Both the position numbers and the translations under genes were made by a program. Below are positions 52,145 to 61,835 of a DNA stretch of 64,000 nucleotides, piece after piece (positions within the stretch are counted from its first letter, which is position 1; every line of letters starts with the position of its first letter). A model generated the notes under the pieces. That model was not told where the DNA came from. It ran no database searches and saw only the letters and a list, made by a program, of their open reading frames with translations. Source of the stretch: Clostridium algoriphilum (GTDB lineage Bacteria; Bacillota; Clostridia; Clostridiales; Clostridiaceae); assembly GCF_020443705.1 (NCBI RefSeq), contig NZ_JAIZZK010000019.1, positions 23,731 to 87,730 on the forward strand, given 5' to 3'.

Positions 52145-53008
52145 ATGAACAAACTATCACGAAATGATACTTGTTGGTGTGGCAGTGGTAAAAAATATAA
52201 AAAATGTCATATGGATCAAGATGCGTTTATAAGTAATATAGAAGAAAAAGTAGGTTATAGTATTCCTAGAGATATCATGAAAACAGATGAACAAGTTGAA
52301 GGTATAAGAAAAAGTTGTAAATTAACTCATGATGTACTTGAAATGGTTGGCGAGAAAATAAAGGTGGGAATAACCACAGACGAAATTAATACTTGGGTGC
52401 ATGAATATACAGTTGCACATAATGCATATCCAGCACCATTAGGCTATGGCGACTTCCCTAAGAGCGTATGCACATCAATTAATGATGTAATATGTCATGG
52501 CATACCAAGTGATACAGTTTTAAAAGATGGCGATATAGTTAATGTAGATGTATCCTGCATATTAGAGGGCTATTATGGCGATGCTAGCAGAATGTATATA
52601 ATAGGGGAAGCTTCTAAAGAGGCCGTAGACTTGGTACGTGTATCAAAGGAATGCCTAGAAAAAGGAATAGAACAGGTAAAACCATTCAATACACTCGGAG
52701 ATCTAGGGTATGCTATTCAACAACATGCGGAAGGTCTTGGATATTCAGTAGTATACGATTATGGTGGTCATGGTGTTGGTCTAGAGTTTCATGAAGAACC
52801 ATTTGTAGCGCATATTGGTAATAAGGGAGAAGGTACAATATTACTTCCTAACATGACATTTACTATTGAGCCTATGATTAACATCGGGAGTCCTGATACG
52901 GCTGTACTTGATGATGATTGGACGGCTGTGACAACAGATGGTTCATTGTCTTCACAATGGGAACATACTATACTTGTTACTCAAACCGGATATGAAATAC
53001 TAACGTAG
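52145..53008 (+). CDS. map: Type I methionine aminopeptidase with N-terminal SEC-C motif
   Basis: The 287-residue protein starts with a SEC-C zinc motif (NDTCWCGSGKKYKKCH, about 5-20). The type I aminopeptidase domain follows, with metal ligands in NVDVSCILEGYYGDASRM, HGVGLEFHEEP, TIEPMINIG and SSQWEHTILV. It removes the first Met from nascent proteins at the ribosome. The SEC-C extension, as in SecA tails, probably aids ribosome binding. The start is ATG 52145 after GGGAGGATATATA; an in-frame start at 52130 lies within the ribosome site. The gene is away from the usual adk-map-infA cluster, so this may be a second copy. Confidence 0.93.
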   Translation: MNKLSRNDTCWCGSGKKYKKCHMDQDAFISNIEEKVGYSIPRDIMKTDEQVEGIRKSCKLTHDVLEMVGEKIKVGITTDEINTWVHEYTVAHNAYPAPLGYGDFPKSVCTSINDVICHGIPSDTVLKDGDIVNVDVSCILEGYYGDASRMYIIGEASKEAVDLVRVSKECLEKGIEQVKPFNTLGDLGYAIQQHAEGLGYSVVYDYGGHGVGLEFHEEPFVAHIGNKGEGTILLPNMTFTIEPMINIGSPDTAVLDDDWTAVTTDGSLSSQWEHTILVTQTGYEILT

Positions 53009-53020
53009 ACTCGCGTAAAA

Positions 53021-53056
53021 AAATAACAAGCTGGTATAAATAGCTTGTTATTTTTT
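53021..53056 (+). terminator. Terminator after map
   Basis: AAATAACAAGCT (53021-53032) pairs with AGCTTGTTATTT (53042-53053) and ends in a T run. Confidence 0.85.
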
Positions 53057-53138
53057 GTAATGGGTATTAAAAGCAAATTATATAATGAAATACTCTCAGA
53101 AATGGGGGTGTTTTTTAGTGTTATATTAATAAGAATTA

Positions 53139-53483
53139 CTACTCTACTTTTATTATATATGTGTATTCATCTAAGGAGCAATTCTCTCTTTTCCAGCTTT
53201 TATAGTAAGCAAATTGTATTCTACATTCTCCGTGTTTCAAGCACTTAAATCTCCAAATGATTTGCTTACTTCCTCCAATTATATTTGGTTTGTTAAAATC
53301 AAATATTTTTTTAAAATCTAAATCAAGGATGGAAGGATCTGATATATTGTAGTACCAACAATATCCAGTCGATGGAGACTCATCTAATTCAATAAGCATA
53401 TGTTCTTGTAGTGTCATCACATTTATAAAATCATGGCTCAAAACAGTAGCATTTAATTTAGAATTTTCATATTCATCAGTCAA
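53139..53483 (-). CDS. Chagasin-type (I42) cysteine protease inhibitor
   Basis: The 114-residue protein has the chagasin-fold motifs: LDESPSTGYCWYY (the NPTTGxxW loop), NIIGGSKQIIWRFKC (GxGGxxxxxF) and AYYKSWKRE (the RPWE-like loop). The three loops wedge into the active site of papain-family enzymes in known members. The start is TTG 53483 after AAAGGTGGTGATTAC; a longer ATG version (53564) lacks a ribosome site. Without that extension there is no signal peptide, so it would act inside the cell. No C1 peptidase is encoded in this window. The 570-base gap upstream has one weak palindrome near 53715 and nothing else. Confidence 0.82.
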   Translation of the reverse strand: MTDEYENSKLNATVLSHDFINVMTLQEHMLIELDESPSTGYCWYYNISDPSILDLDFKKIFDFNKPNIIGGSKQIIWRFKCLKHGECRIQFAYYKSWKRENCSLDEYTYIIKVE

Positions 53484-54057
53484 GTAATCACCACCTTTAT
53501 AATAGCTATATAAGAAATACGTTATAGATTTAGCAGTTAGAATACATAACACATTAATTAACAATAATTATAAATATATATAATAGTTACTATTGTTTCT
53601 TTAATATTTCTTTTTATTCATGCAACAACAGTATTACAAATTTAGTTTTATCAGTAATATGTGATGGGTTATTTGGAAATAGGTAAATTATAATTATTTA
53701 GTATAATTAAGTGTAGCTTAAGAAAAACGTTTCTTTTAAGAGCATTCAATAAATTATTTAAAAGTATAATGAAAAAACTGATTTGTACATATACATAATC
53801 GTAGTTCAATTAAATAGTTAAAATACAATTAAATTTTTAGGTTAATTATAGTATAGAGAAAATTGAAATAAGGAAGAATATATGTATATATAATAACTTG
53901 TGTTATTAGTAACCAGGAATAAAATGGTGTATAATTAATATAATAGGGAAATTTTACTGTTATATGATGTTATTCATAGTTAATCTAGCAAGATTTAAGG
54001 AAATGAAACATCTAATAAGTGTTTTAAACTTTCAATGAAAGTATGAGGAGGAGACAA

Positions 54058-56988
54058 ATGAAATTTACGATTGGCAGTACATATCATGGCTTTAAGTTAA
54101 TCGAGGAAAAAAATATAAAAGAGTTAAATTCAGTGACAAGATTGTTTGAACACGTGAAAAGCGGAGCTAGACTATTGCATTTACAAAATGATGATGATAA
54201 TAAGGTGTTTTCTATAGGGTTTAGAACACCCCCTAAAGATAGTAAAGGAGTCCCACATATACTTGAGCATTCGGTACTTTGTGGTTCTCGAAAATTTCCA
54301 ACAAAGGAGCCTTTTGTTGAGCTAATAAAGGGATCTTTAAATACGTTTTTAAATGCTATGACTTTTTCAGATAAAACAATATACCCTCTAGCTAGTAAAA
54401 ATGAGAAAGATTTTTTTAATCTTATGAATGTGTATTTAGATGCGGTTTTCTATCCCAATATATACACGCAACCAGAAATACTAATGCAAGAAGGGTGGCA
54501 TTATGAATTAGAGAACAAAGATGACAAACTAAATTATAAAGGTGTAGTTTATAATGAAATGAAGGGTGCATTTTCGTCCCCTGAGGGTTGCCTTATGCGA
54601 AAAATTCAAGAATCGCTATTTCCAGATACTTCATATGGTGTAGAGTCCGGTGGAGACCCTGAATGTATACCAGAATTATCTCAGAAAGAATTTCTAGATT
54701 TTCACAAGAAATATTACCATCCGTCGAATAGTTATATATTCCTATATGGAGATGGAAATATTGATAAGCAGTTACAATTTATTAGCGATGAATATTTAAA
54801 TAATTTTGATAAAATTTCAGTAGAATCAGCTATTGAGCTTCAAAAGCCATTTAGCAAAATGAAAGAAGTTAAGATGGATTATCCTATTTCCTGCGATGAT
54901 GATGAACTGGGAAAAACCTTCTTAAGTTTGAACTTTGTATCAGGAGATAATATTAGCCAGCCAGAATTACATTTAGCATTTGAAATTTTAGAATATTTAT
55001 TACTCGAGAGTGCGGCTGCACCTTTAAAGAAAGCACTTGTAGACGCTGAGATAGGTAAAGATGTATTTGGAAGTTTTGATAATAGTATATTGCAACCAGT
55101 GTTTAGTATAGTAGTAAAAAACTCTAATGAAAGTGAAAAAGAAAAATTTAAAGACGTCGTTCTTACAACTTTAAAAAATATAGTTAAAGAGGGAATAGAC
55201 AAGAAACTAATAGAAGCCTGCATTAATATTACTGAATTTAAATTAAGAGAAGCTGACCTAGGTGGTTTTCCAAAGGGATTATACTATTATATAACTAGTA
55301 TGGATAGTTGGCTTTATGACAAAGATCCTACTATACATTTAGAGTATGAAAGTTATTTAAGTAAAATAAAAGCGGCTTTAACTACTAATTATTTTGAAGA
55401 GCTTATAGAGAAGTATCTATTAAATAATACCCATAGTTCTATGGTGATTTTAAATGGTAAAAAAGGCTTGGCAGAACTAAAATCTAAGGCAGCAGATGAG
55501 AAACTAGCAAAGTTTAAGGCAAGTCTTTCTGAAAAACAGATAGATGAGATTATACAAGAAACAAAATCTCTTAAAAAAAGACAAATGACACCAGATGAGA
55601 AAGAAGTGCTTGAAACTATCCCTCTACTTGAACTTTCAGATATTGAAAATAATGTAGAACATTTACCAATAGAGGAAAAAGAGGAGCAAGGAGTAAAGGT
55701 ATTATCCCATGATATATTTACTAATAAGATTGCTTATATAAATATATTGTTTGACGCTAAAAAAGTAGATATGAAGTTAATACCTTATATAACATTACTA
55801 TCAACTATTTTAGGAAGAGTAAGTACTGAAAAGACTAACTACTCCGATTTATCTAATGAAGTTAACATTAATACTGGTGGAATTCATTTTACTACAGATG
55901 TATATGGTGAAAATGAAAATTTTGAAAAATATAGTCCTAAATTAGTAATAAAAGCTAAAGCATTGTCTGAAAAAATTCCTAAATTATTTGATATTATAGC
56001 TGAGATAATAGGCACTACTAAGTTTGATGAAAAAAAGCGTGTGAAGGAATTAATTCAACAACTAAAATCAAGGCATGAAATGAAAATTCTTGATCGAGGA
56101 CATATGGTAGCAGCTGGAAGACTTACTTCTTATTTTTCACCAGCATCAGCATATATTGAAAAAACAACAGGAATATCTTTTTATAAATTTATAAACGAAA
56201 TTGAAATGGATTTTGACAATAAATTCGAAGAGATTATTGAAAATCTAAATAAGGTATCAAAGCTTATATTTAACAAGAATAATCTTATTATAAGTGTTAC
56301 AGGAGAAGAGGATATATATACTACTTTTGCAGCTGAACTTCCTAAAATCATAAATATTTTAGAAAATAAAAAATTGCCAGATGCTTCATATGATTTCGAG
56401 CTAAGCAAAGACAATGAAGGACTATTAACTTCATCAGATGTTCAGTATGTAGCTAAAGGCTATAATTTCATTAAGAAAGGCTATACTTATTCAGGCAAGA
56501 TGCTAGTACTTAAAACTATAGCAAGTCTTGACTATCTATGGAACAGAGTTCGTGTGCAAGGTGGAGCCTATGGTGGGTTTGCAAACTTAGCAAGAAGTGG
56601 TAACATAGTTTTTGTTTCTTATCGTGATCCTAATGTTCAAGAGACTTTGAAAGCATATGATGGAATATGTGATTATATAGGGAGCTTTGAGGCATCTGAA
56701 AGGGAAATGACAAAATACATTATAGGAACTATTAGTGATCTTGATTCGCCATTAACGCCTTCTATGAAGGGCGAGCGCGCTACAGCATATTATATAAGAG
56801 GTATTACAGAAGCTCAAAGACAAAAGGAAAGGGAAGAAGTATTAAGTACAAAGCCTGAAGACATTAAGGCTTTCAACGATTTATTAAGTGATATTATAAA
56901 TGAGGATTGCTTCTGCATTTTAGGAAATGAAACTAAACTTAAAGATAACAAAGATATATTTACAAGCATTGTAAATGTATTTAAATAA
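54058..56988 (+). CDS. M16C-family zinc metalloprotease (presequence-protease type)
   Basis: The 976-residue protein has the inverted zinc motif HxxEH in GVPHILEHSVLCGS (near 67-71), the distal Glu in the YNEMKGAFSSPEG region, and a long four-domain structure with a hinge of charged helices (about 470-560). Its C-terminal half ends with the RVRVQGGAYGGFA segment, which completes the chamber. This is the PreP/Cym1-type M16C layout. Members degrade free peptides up to 60-70 residues long. No signal peptide is seen, so it should be cytosolic. GAGGAGG lies before ATG 54058; the earlier ATG 54043 overlaps it. Confidence 0.92.
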   Translation: MKFTIGSTYHGFKLIEEKNIKELNSVTRLFEHVKSGARLLHLQNDDDNKVFSIGFRTPPKDSKGVPHILEHSVLCGSRKFPTKEPFVELIKGSLNTFLNAMTFSDKTIYPLASKNEKDFFNLMNVYLDAVFYPNIYTQPEILMQEGWHYELENKDDKLNYKGVVYNEMKGAFSSPEGCLMRKIQESLFPDTSYGVESGGDPECIPELSQKEFLDFHKKYYHPSNSYIFLYGDGNIDKQLQFISDEYLNNFDKISVESAIELQKPFSKMKEVKMDYPISCDDDELGKTFLSLNFVSGDNISQPELHLAFEILEYLLLESAAAPLKKALVDAEIGKDVFGSFDNSILQPVFSIVVKNSNESEKEKFKDVVLTTLKNIVKEGIDKKLIEACINITEFKLREADLGGFPKGLYYYITSMDSWLYDKDPTIHLEYESYLSKIKAALTTNYFEELIEKYLLNNTHSSMVILNGKKGLAELKSKAADEKLAKFKASLSEKQIDEIIQETKSLKKRQMTPDEKEVLETIPLLELSDIENNVEHLPIEEKEEQGVKVLSHDIFTNKIAYINILFDAKKVDMKLIPYITLLSTILGRVSTEKTNYSDLSNEVNINTGGIHFTTDVYGENENFEKYSPKLVIKAKALSEKIPKLFDIIAEIIGTTKFDEKKRVKELIQQLKSRHEMKILDRGHMVAAGRLTSYFSPASAYIEKTTGISFYKFINEIEMDFDNKFEEIIENLNKVSKLIFNKNNLIISVTGEEDIYTTFAAELPKIINILENKKLPDASYDFELSKDNEGLLTSSDVQYVAKGYNFIKKGYTYSGKMLVLKTIASLDYLWNRVRVQGGAYGGFANLARSGNIVFVSYRDPNVQETLKAYDGICDYIGSFEASEREMTKYIIGTISDLDSPLTPSMKGERATAYYIRGITEAQRQKEREEVLSTKPEDIKAFNDLLSDIINEDCFCILGNETKLKDNKDIFTSIVNVFK

Positions 56989-57011
56989 GGTGCCTTATGG
57001 CACCTTTTTTT
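56987..57011 (+). terminator. Terminator overlapping the M16C stop codon
   Basis: AAGGTGCC (56987-56994) pairs with GGCACCTT (56999-57006), followed by seven Ts. It ends only 16 bases before the next start codon, so the downstream gene either relies on read-through or on a promoter inside the M16C gene. Confidence 0.8.
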
Positions 57012-57026
57012 CAAAGGGGGAAAGGA

Positions 57027-57974
57027 ATGACTATCAAGGCACTTTTCACATATAACTACGGAGGAGATAAAAGAAAAGCTATAGAGGAATTTGGATATGA
57101 TATAAAGCTTATACCAGAGCAAAATCTATTTTATTCTGAAGAACTTGCAGACGTAGAAGTTTTAGTTTGTTATGATCCTTTTAAAACGCTACAGATAGAA
57201 AAAATGAAAAAGCTAAAATGGATTCAATTATCTAGCATAGGAATTGACCAACTGCCAGTGGAGTATGTTAAAAACAATTCTATTATAATTACAAATAATA
57301 ATGGTGGGTATAGTATACCTATGGGGGAGTGGATTGTATTAAAAACGCTAGAGCTTTTAAAAAATAGTAAGGGGCTATATGAAAACCAAGTTAATAGAAA
57401 GTGGAAAATAGATACAAGCATTCATGAGTTATATGGTAAAACTATAGGTTTTATAGGAACAGGTACCATAGCACTAGAGGCTGCTAAAAGATTTCGAGGT
57501 TTTGGGGTAACCATATTAGGTGTAAATACTAATGGTAGAAATATCGAGCATTTCGATAGATGTTATTCTATGGGTGAACGTTTTGAAATGTTTAAGTTAT
57601 GTGATGTGGTTGTGGTTACGTTACCATATACTAAGGAAACTTATCATTTAATTAATGAAGATGCATTCAGTGAAATGAAGGATGGAAGTTATTTTATAAA
57701 TGTAGCTAGAGGAAGTATTGTCGATGAGAGGTTTCTAATTAGTAGCTTAATGAATGGTAAGTTAGCAGGGGCTGCACTAGACGTATATGAAGAAGAACCA
57801 CTAAAGCAGCATAATCAATTATGGGATTTAAATAATGTTATATTAACTTCCCATAATTCATGGGTATCAGAGATGAAAAATAAAAGAAGATTCGTGACCA
57901 TATTAGAAAATATGAGAAGGTATACAGCTTGCGAAGAATTGGTAAATGTAGTAGATTTAAAAAAAGGTTACTAA
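57027..57974 (+). CDS. D-isomer 2-hydroxyacid dehydrogenase family protein
   Basis: The 315-residue protein has the NAD-binding core GKTIGFIGTGTIALEAAKRF (about 135-155), VVVVTLPYTKETYHLI, NVARGSIVDE (catalytic Arg near 225), AALDVYEEEPL (Glu) and SHNSW (His near 283). It oxidises or reduces 2-hydroxy or 2-oxo acids, as in phosphoglycerate or glyoxylate dehydrogenases; the substrate is not clear. ATG 57027 follows AAAGGGGGAAAGG; an in-frame ATG 56997 lies within the terminator hairpin. The position right after a terminator is odd. Confidence 0.88.
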   Translation: MTIKALFTYNYGGDKRKAIEEFGYDIKLIPEQNLFYSEELADVEVLVCYDPFKTLQIEKMKKLKWIQLSSIGIDQLPVEYVKNNSIIITNNNGGYSIPMGEWIVLKTLELLKNSKGLYENQVNRKWKIDTSIHELYGKTIGFIGTGTIALEAAKRFRGFGVTILGVNTNGRNIEHFDRCYSMGERFEMFKLCDVVVVTLPYTKETYHLINEDAFSEMKDGSYFINVARGSIVDERFLISSLMNGKLAGAALDVYEEEPLKQHNQLWDLNNVILTSHNSWVSEMKNKRRFVTILENMRRYTACEELVNVVDLKKGY

Positions 57975-58044
57975 ATGCTATGTGGAATTATGAATATTTA
58001 ACTGGAAAAGTCACATGGGAAATAACTAATAGGAGGAATTTATT

Positions 58045-59274
58045 ATGAAAGCTGAAATATTAGCAGTAGGAACAGAAATATTACTTGGTGATATAATCAA
58101 TACAAATGCGCAATATATCGCTAAGAGACTCGCAGATTTAGGGGTATCAGTTTATCATCAGTCAGTAGTTGGAGATAATCCAGAAAGACTTTTAGAGGCA
58201 TATAATTTAGCGTTTAGTAGGGCTGATTTAGTTATAGCTACAGGGGGACTTGGACCTACAAAGGATGATTTGACTAAGGAAGTAGCTTTTGAGTATTTTA
58301 AAAAACAAAGTGTGGTGCATGAACCTTCACTGCAAAGTATTGAGAAATATTATAAAGACACAAATAGACAAATGACAGAAAGCGTTAAAAAACAAGCTTA
58401 TTTCCCAGTAGATGCTGTAATTCTTCCAAATAATAATGGTACAGCACCAGGATGTATAATAGATGAAGATAGAAACATAGTTGCACTTTTACCTGGACCA
58501 CCTTGGGAAATGAAACCTATGTTTGAGGAATCTGTAGTTCCTTATCTTAAAAAGTTTCAGCAAGGAGTGTTAGTGTCAAAGGTTCTTAGAGTTATTGGAG
58601 TGGGTGAGAGCAAGGCAGCAAGTATATTAGAAGATATAATGGATAATCAAACCAATCCAACAGTAGCACCTTATGCTAAAGAAGGGGAAGTAACCTTTAG
58701 AATTACTGCAAAAGCTAATACTCAGGAGGAAGGCACGAGACTGATTGTGCCTATGGAAAAAGAAATACGTAGAAGACTTGGCAGTAATATTTATGGAGAA
58801 GGAAATATTACTTTAGAACATGTACTTGGAGAAATGTTAGTAAATAAAAAGTTAACTATAGCTACAGCTGAATCTTGCACAGGAGGAATGGTAGCAGCAA
58901 GGCTTATAAACTATCCTGGTATATCTTCTGCGTTTGTTGAGGGCGCAGTGACTTACTGCAATGAAGCTAAAGTTAAAAGATTAGGAGTTAAGCAGGAAAC
59001 CTTAGATAAATATGGTGCAGTTAGTAGTGAAGTGGCGGGAGAAATGGCAGAAGGTATAGCAAAAGCTGCAGGAACTAATATTGGAATTTCGACCACTGGA
59101 ATTGCAGGTCCAGATGGTGGAAGCGAAGATAAACCAGTTGGACTTGTATATGTAGGGTTATATATAAATGGGAAAGTTAAAACTGAGATGCTTAAATTAG
59201 TAGGGGATAGGCAGAAAATACGAGAAAGAGCAACTATGCAGCTACTAGATTTACTTAGGAGAGAATTATTATAG
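58045..59274 (+). CDS. cinA: CinA: competence/damage-inducible protein, NMN deamidase
   Basis: The 409-residue protein has an N-terminal molybdopterin-binding-like domain (EILAVGTEILLGDIINTNAQ, ATGGLGPTKDDLTKE, LLPGPPWEM) and a C-terminal CinA domain with TAESCTGGMVAARLI, SFVEGAVTYCNEAK-type residues and STTGIAGPDGGS. Two-domain CinA proteins hydrolyse ADP-ribose and deamidate nicotinamide mononucleotide for NAD recycling, and are linked to competence in some Firmicutes. AGGAGGAATTT precedes ATG 58045. It is followed by a long perfect palindrome. Confidence 0.95.
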   Translation: MKAEILAVGTEILLGDIINTNAQYIAKRLADLGVSVYHQSVVGDNPERLLEAYNLAFSRADLVIATGGLGPTKDDLTKEVAFEYFKKQSVVHEPSLQSIEKYYKDTNRQMTESVKKQAYFPVDAVILPNNNGTAPGCIIDEDRNIVALLPGPPWEMKPMFEESVVPYLKKFQQGVLVSKVLRVIGVGESKAASILEDIMDNQTNPTVAPYAKEGEVTFRITAKANTQEEGTRLIVPMEKEIRRRLGSNIYGEGNITLEHVLGEMLVNKKLTIATAESCTGGMVAARLINYPGISSAFVEGAVTYCNEAKVKRLGVKQETLDKYGAVSSEVAGEMAEGIAKAAGTNIGISTTGIAGPDGGSEDKPVGLVYVGLYINGKVKTEMLKLVGDRQKIRERATMQLLDLLRRELL

Positions 59275-59324
59275 CTTTTAAGTATTAAAAGATTCATGAT
59301 AATTCAAAGAAGAGACATGATTAT

Positions 59325-59372
59325 AAAATTTTAAAGGCACATATCAATATTGATATGTGCCTTTAAAATTTT
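59325..59372. terminator. Perfect 48-bp palindrome between cinA and ferritin
   Basis: Arms 59325-59348 and 59349-59372 (24 bases each) are exactly complementary with no spacer. The ends are A/T-rich, so it can terminate both the cinA transcript and the convergent ferritin transcript. Confidence 0.8.
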
Positions 59373-59399
59373 ATATGTTTTTGAATGAATATATATAAT

Positions 59400-59909
59400 T
59401 TATTTAGTAATAGGTGGAATGAAAACTCTTGTTGCAAGTTCATTATCAAGCATATAAATACTTGTAGGATCATCATTAATTCTTCCAAGTCTTTTTATAA
59501 GACCATTAAAAGTAGCTTCTTCCTCTACTTGTTCATCTATAAACCATTTAAGCAAGCTGATAGTAGCATGCTCTCTTTCCTCTGTAGCAATGTCAGTAAG
59601 ATTATAAATTTTACTAGTTACAATCTTTTCATGTTCATATGCTATTTTAAAAACATCAAGAAGCGTTTTATAATTATTTTGAGGTTCAGGCATTCCATCT
59701 AGAGTTACCCGTCCATTCATTTCATTTACATAATTATAAAATTTCATAGCATGGAACTTTTCTTCCTCAGCTTGTACTTTAAAGAAATTTGAGAAACCAT
59801 CAAAGTCTTCTGCGGCACAATAAGCTGCCATAGCTAAATAAAGGTGTGCAGAATAAAATTCAAAGTTCATTTGTTTGTTTAGTTCAGTGAACAATCTTTC
59901 GCTTATCAT
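59400..59909 (-). CDS. ftn: Ferritin
   Basis: The 169-residue protein starts MISERLFTELNKQMNFEFYSAH and has the four-helix ferritin pattern with ferroxidase ligands in LNKQMNFEF (Glu near 17), AEEEKFHAMKFY (Glu and His near 50-53), EHEKIVTSKI and WFIDEQVEEEA. It stores iron as a 24-subunit cage in the cytosol. A longer in-frame start (59939) precedes the AGGAGG ribosome site, so ATG 59909 is used. It has no Fur-like box that is obvious. Confidence 0.95.
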   Translation of the reverse strand: MISERLFTELNKQMNFEFYSAHLYLAMAAYCAAEDFDGFSNFFKVQAEEEKFHAMKFYNYVNEMNGRVTLDGMPEPQNNYKTLLDVFKIAYEHEKIVTSKIYNLTDIATEEREHATISLLKWFIDEQVEEEATFNGLIKRLGRINDDPTSIYMLDNELATRVFIPPITK

Positions 59910-60079
59910 ATTAATCCTCCTATTATTCTTCAGGCACACAAAGTAATAATTATACCCTTAGAAATGCAGTTTTTATTAGTTTATAATATTAAATGATACT
60001 AATAATAGTTTTTAAGTAATTATCAATATTTAACAATATATATATATTATACACCTAATAAGTATTTTTAATCAATTGA

Positions 60080-61273
60080 TCAAGGTAATAATTTTTCTAT
60101 GTCCAAAATACCTGAACCTTGCATATATTTAGGAAAATTTATTAAACTCGAAGATACTTTTAGTAGGGCTAATATGTCCTTGAAACATAAATTTATATTG
60201 TTCTCATAGAGAAGAGCGCATATGCCACTTATAAAAGCAGCAGAGCAGGAAGTTCCCGTGTAGGTCGTATATAGATTAGTTATGGATTGAGGATAGAGCT
60301 TTACGCCATTTTTCTCCGATATGAATTGCGTATCAGAAATAAGGGAACAAATATCAACACAGGCAGCAATTAAGTTTGGTTTATCAAGTTTTTGAAAAGG
60401 ACCGCAGGAGGAATATTCGTAAATCTTAGCATCGCTTGTGCTATTATAACCACCAACAGTTATGCAATTACTAAGTGTAGCTATGCCTCTTATAGAACTT
60501 TTAATATTTTGATTGCTACCGCTTGGGACAATTATCACTATCCCTTTTGATATTGCAAGGTCAAAAAGATTTGAGAATAAAGAAAGTGTAAATTCATTAG
60601 TCTCTAGAGTTTCAAAAGGGAGACAGATAATTTTTATATTAAATTCCTTACTTTCATTAATTAAAGCCTCTAAAGAAAATAAGATATCGGATATGAAACC
60701 TTTCCCTAGTCTATTAAAGGCTTTGATCATATAAAGATGGCTATTTATTGCAACCCCTTTGTACATACCTCTTGATCCATAACCGCTACTACAAATTAAT
60801 CCACTAATAAAGGTGCCGTGTCCATTATCATCATAAGGATAGTTTAAATTATTAACTACATCTATGAATTTTTTAATTCTATTGTTGGGATTTATTAAAT
60901 CACAATGTGGATACACACCACTGTCAATTATTCCAACACCAATACCTTTTCCAGATAGTTCGTAGTTTGTATGGAAGGATATGCCATTGGATGATAATAC
61001 ACTATTGCCACACAAATGTGCATAAGAATCAAAAGTAATATATGCTGTTTGAGGATATTCTAGTAGTCTATTAATAGCAGTAGAAGTTAAAATAGCACAA
61101 ATACAGCTTATTGAAGGAATATTTCGTATAATATCGCATTTTAAAGATTTAATTTTATTAATAGTTTTATCCTCAAGAGATTTGCAATGTATTATTACCC
61201 TATAGTTTTCATATAGATTACATTGCAAAGCGTGTCTTAAGGTAGGGTCCAATTTATTTTTGAAGGAAAACAT
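60080..61273 (-). CDS. Subtilisin-like serine protease (S8 family)
   Basis: The 397-residue protein has an inhibitor-I9-like N-terminal region (about 20-85, RVIIHCKSLEDKTINKIKSL) and a subtilase domain with the triad Asp in GVGIIDSGVYPHCDL (near 115), His in DDNGHGTFISGL (near 150) and Ser in TGTSCSAAFISG (near 345). The oxyanion Asn is probably that of PSGSNQN. No signal peptide is seen, so it is likely intracellular or spore-associated. TAGGAGGCATAC precedes ATG 61273. It belongs to the clostridial S8 peptidases of unknown target. Confidence 0.9.
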   Translation of the reverse strand: MFSFKNKLDPTLRHALQCNLYENYRVIIHCKSLEDKTINKIKSLKCDIIRNIPSISCICAILTSTAINRLLEYPQTAYITFDSYAHLCGNSVLSSNGISFHTNYELSGKGIGVGIIDSGVYPHCDLINPNNRIKKFIDVVNNLNYPYDDNGHGTFISGLICSSGYGSRGMYKGVAINSHLYMIKAFNRLGKGFISDILFSLEALINESKEFNIKIICLPFETLETNEFTLSLFSNLFDLAISKGIVIIVPSGSNQNIKSSIRGIATLSNCITVGGYNSTSDAKIYEYSSCGPFQKLDKPNLIAACVDICSLISDTQFISEKNGVKLYPQSITNLYTTYTGTSCSAAFISGICALLYENNINLCFKDILALLKVSSSLINFPKYMQGSGILDIEKLLP

Positions 61274-61350
61274 GTATGCCTCCTAGTGTATTGTTACAAT
61301 ATTATAGTATATGCAAATTATTAAAATATGTTAATGCATTTACAAAAAAA

Positions 61351-61779
61351 CTAGCATTTCAATTTGAATATTATTATACCTACAATCATTATGCCAATAC
61401 CTATAAATTTAGATAAGGCGAATTTAATTTGATCGGCGCCAAACATCCCAAAGCTATCAATTACACCAGCGGCTAGTAACTGAGCAACTAATATAATTGC
61501 GATAGAACAAGTTGGTCCCATGTTCGATATTCCTAGCATAACAGAAAATATAATGATAGCACCTAAAGCTCCACCTAATAAATACAATTTATTAACTTCT
61601 TTTATCGCTCTGAAATTACCATTGCCAGCTATTAGTAGTATTATTAAGGTTAGAATTAGCCCAGTACCTTGAACAAATACATTAGTTTCCCAAAGCCCAA
61701 TTTTTTCACTTACCCTTGTATTAAAAACACCTTGAAGACTCATACATATTCCTGCAATTATAGAAAATATCACACCCAA
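61351..61779 (-). CDS. YdcZ-type DMT membrane protein
   Basis: The 142-residue protein has four or five membrane helices and begins MGVIFSIIAGICMSLQGVFNTR, typical of the YdcZ (DUF606) group of small drug/metabolite transporter proteins. Members are about 140 residues, half the size of full DMT transporters, and probably work as dimers. The start is TTG 61779 after GAGGAGTGTGA; a GTG two codons later is in frame. The substrate is unknown. It is convergent with nothing and stands between the subtilase and dUTPase genes. Confidence 0.85.
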   Translation of the reverse strand: MGVIFSIIAGICMSLQGVFNTRVSEKIGLWETNVFVQGTGLILTLIILLIAGNGNFRAIKEVNKLYLLGGALGAIIIFSVMLGISNMGPTCSIAIILVAQLLAAGVIDSFGMFGADQIKFALSKFIGIGIMIVGIIIFKLKC

Positions 61780-61835
61780 TTACAATCACACTCCTCTAGG
61801 TTAGTTTACCCAGAATGCATTGCAATATTAAAAAA

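Noticed and set aside
53045..53248. Plus-strand reading frame of 67 codons between map and the inhibitor gene
   Set aside because: It begins in the map terminator, lacks a ribosome site and runs over the better-supported inhibitor gene on the other strand.
54879..55223. Long minus-strand frames inside the M16C, lonB and fab genes
   Set aside because: They are antisense shadows of well-supported genes with low-complexity Ser/Leu/Ile composition and no ribosome sites.
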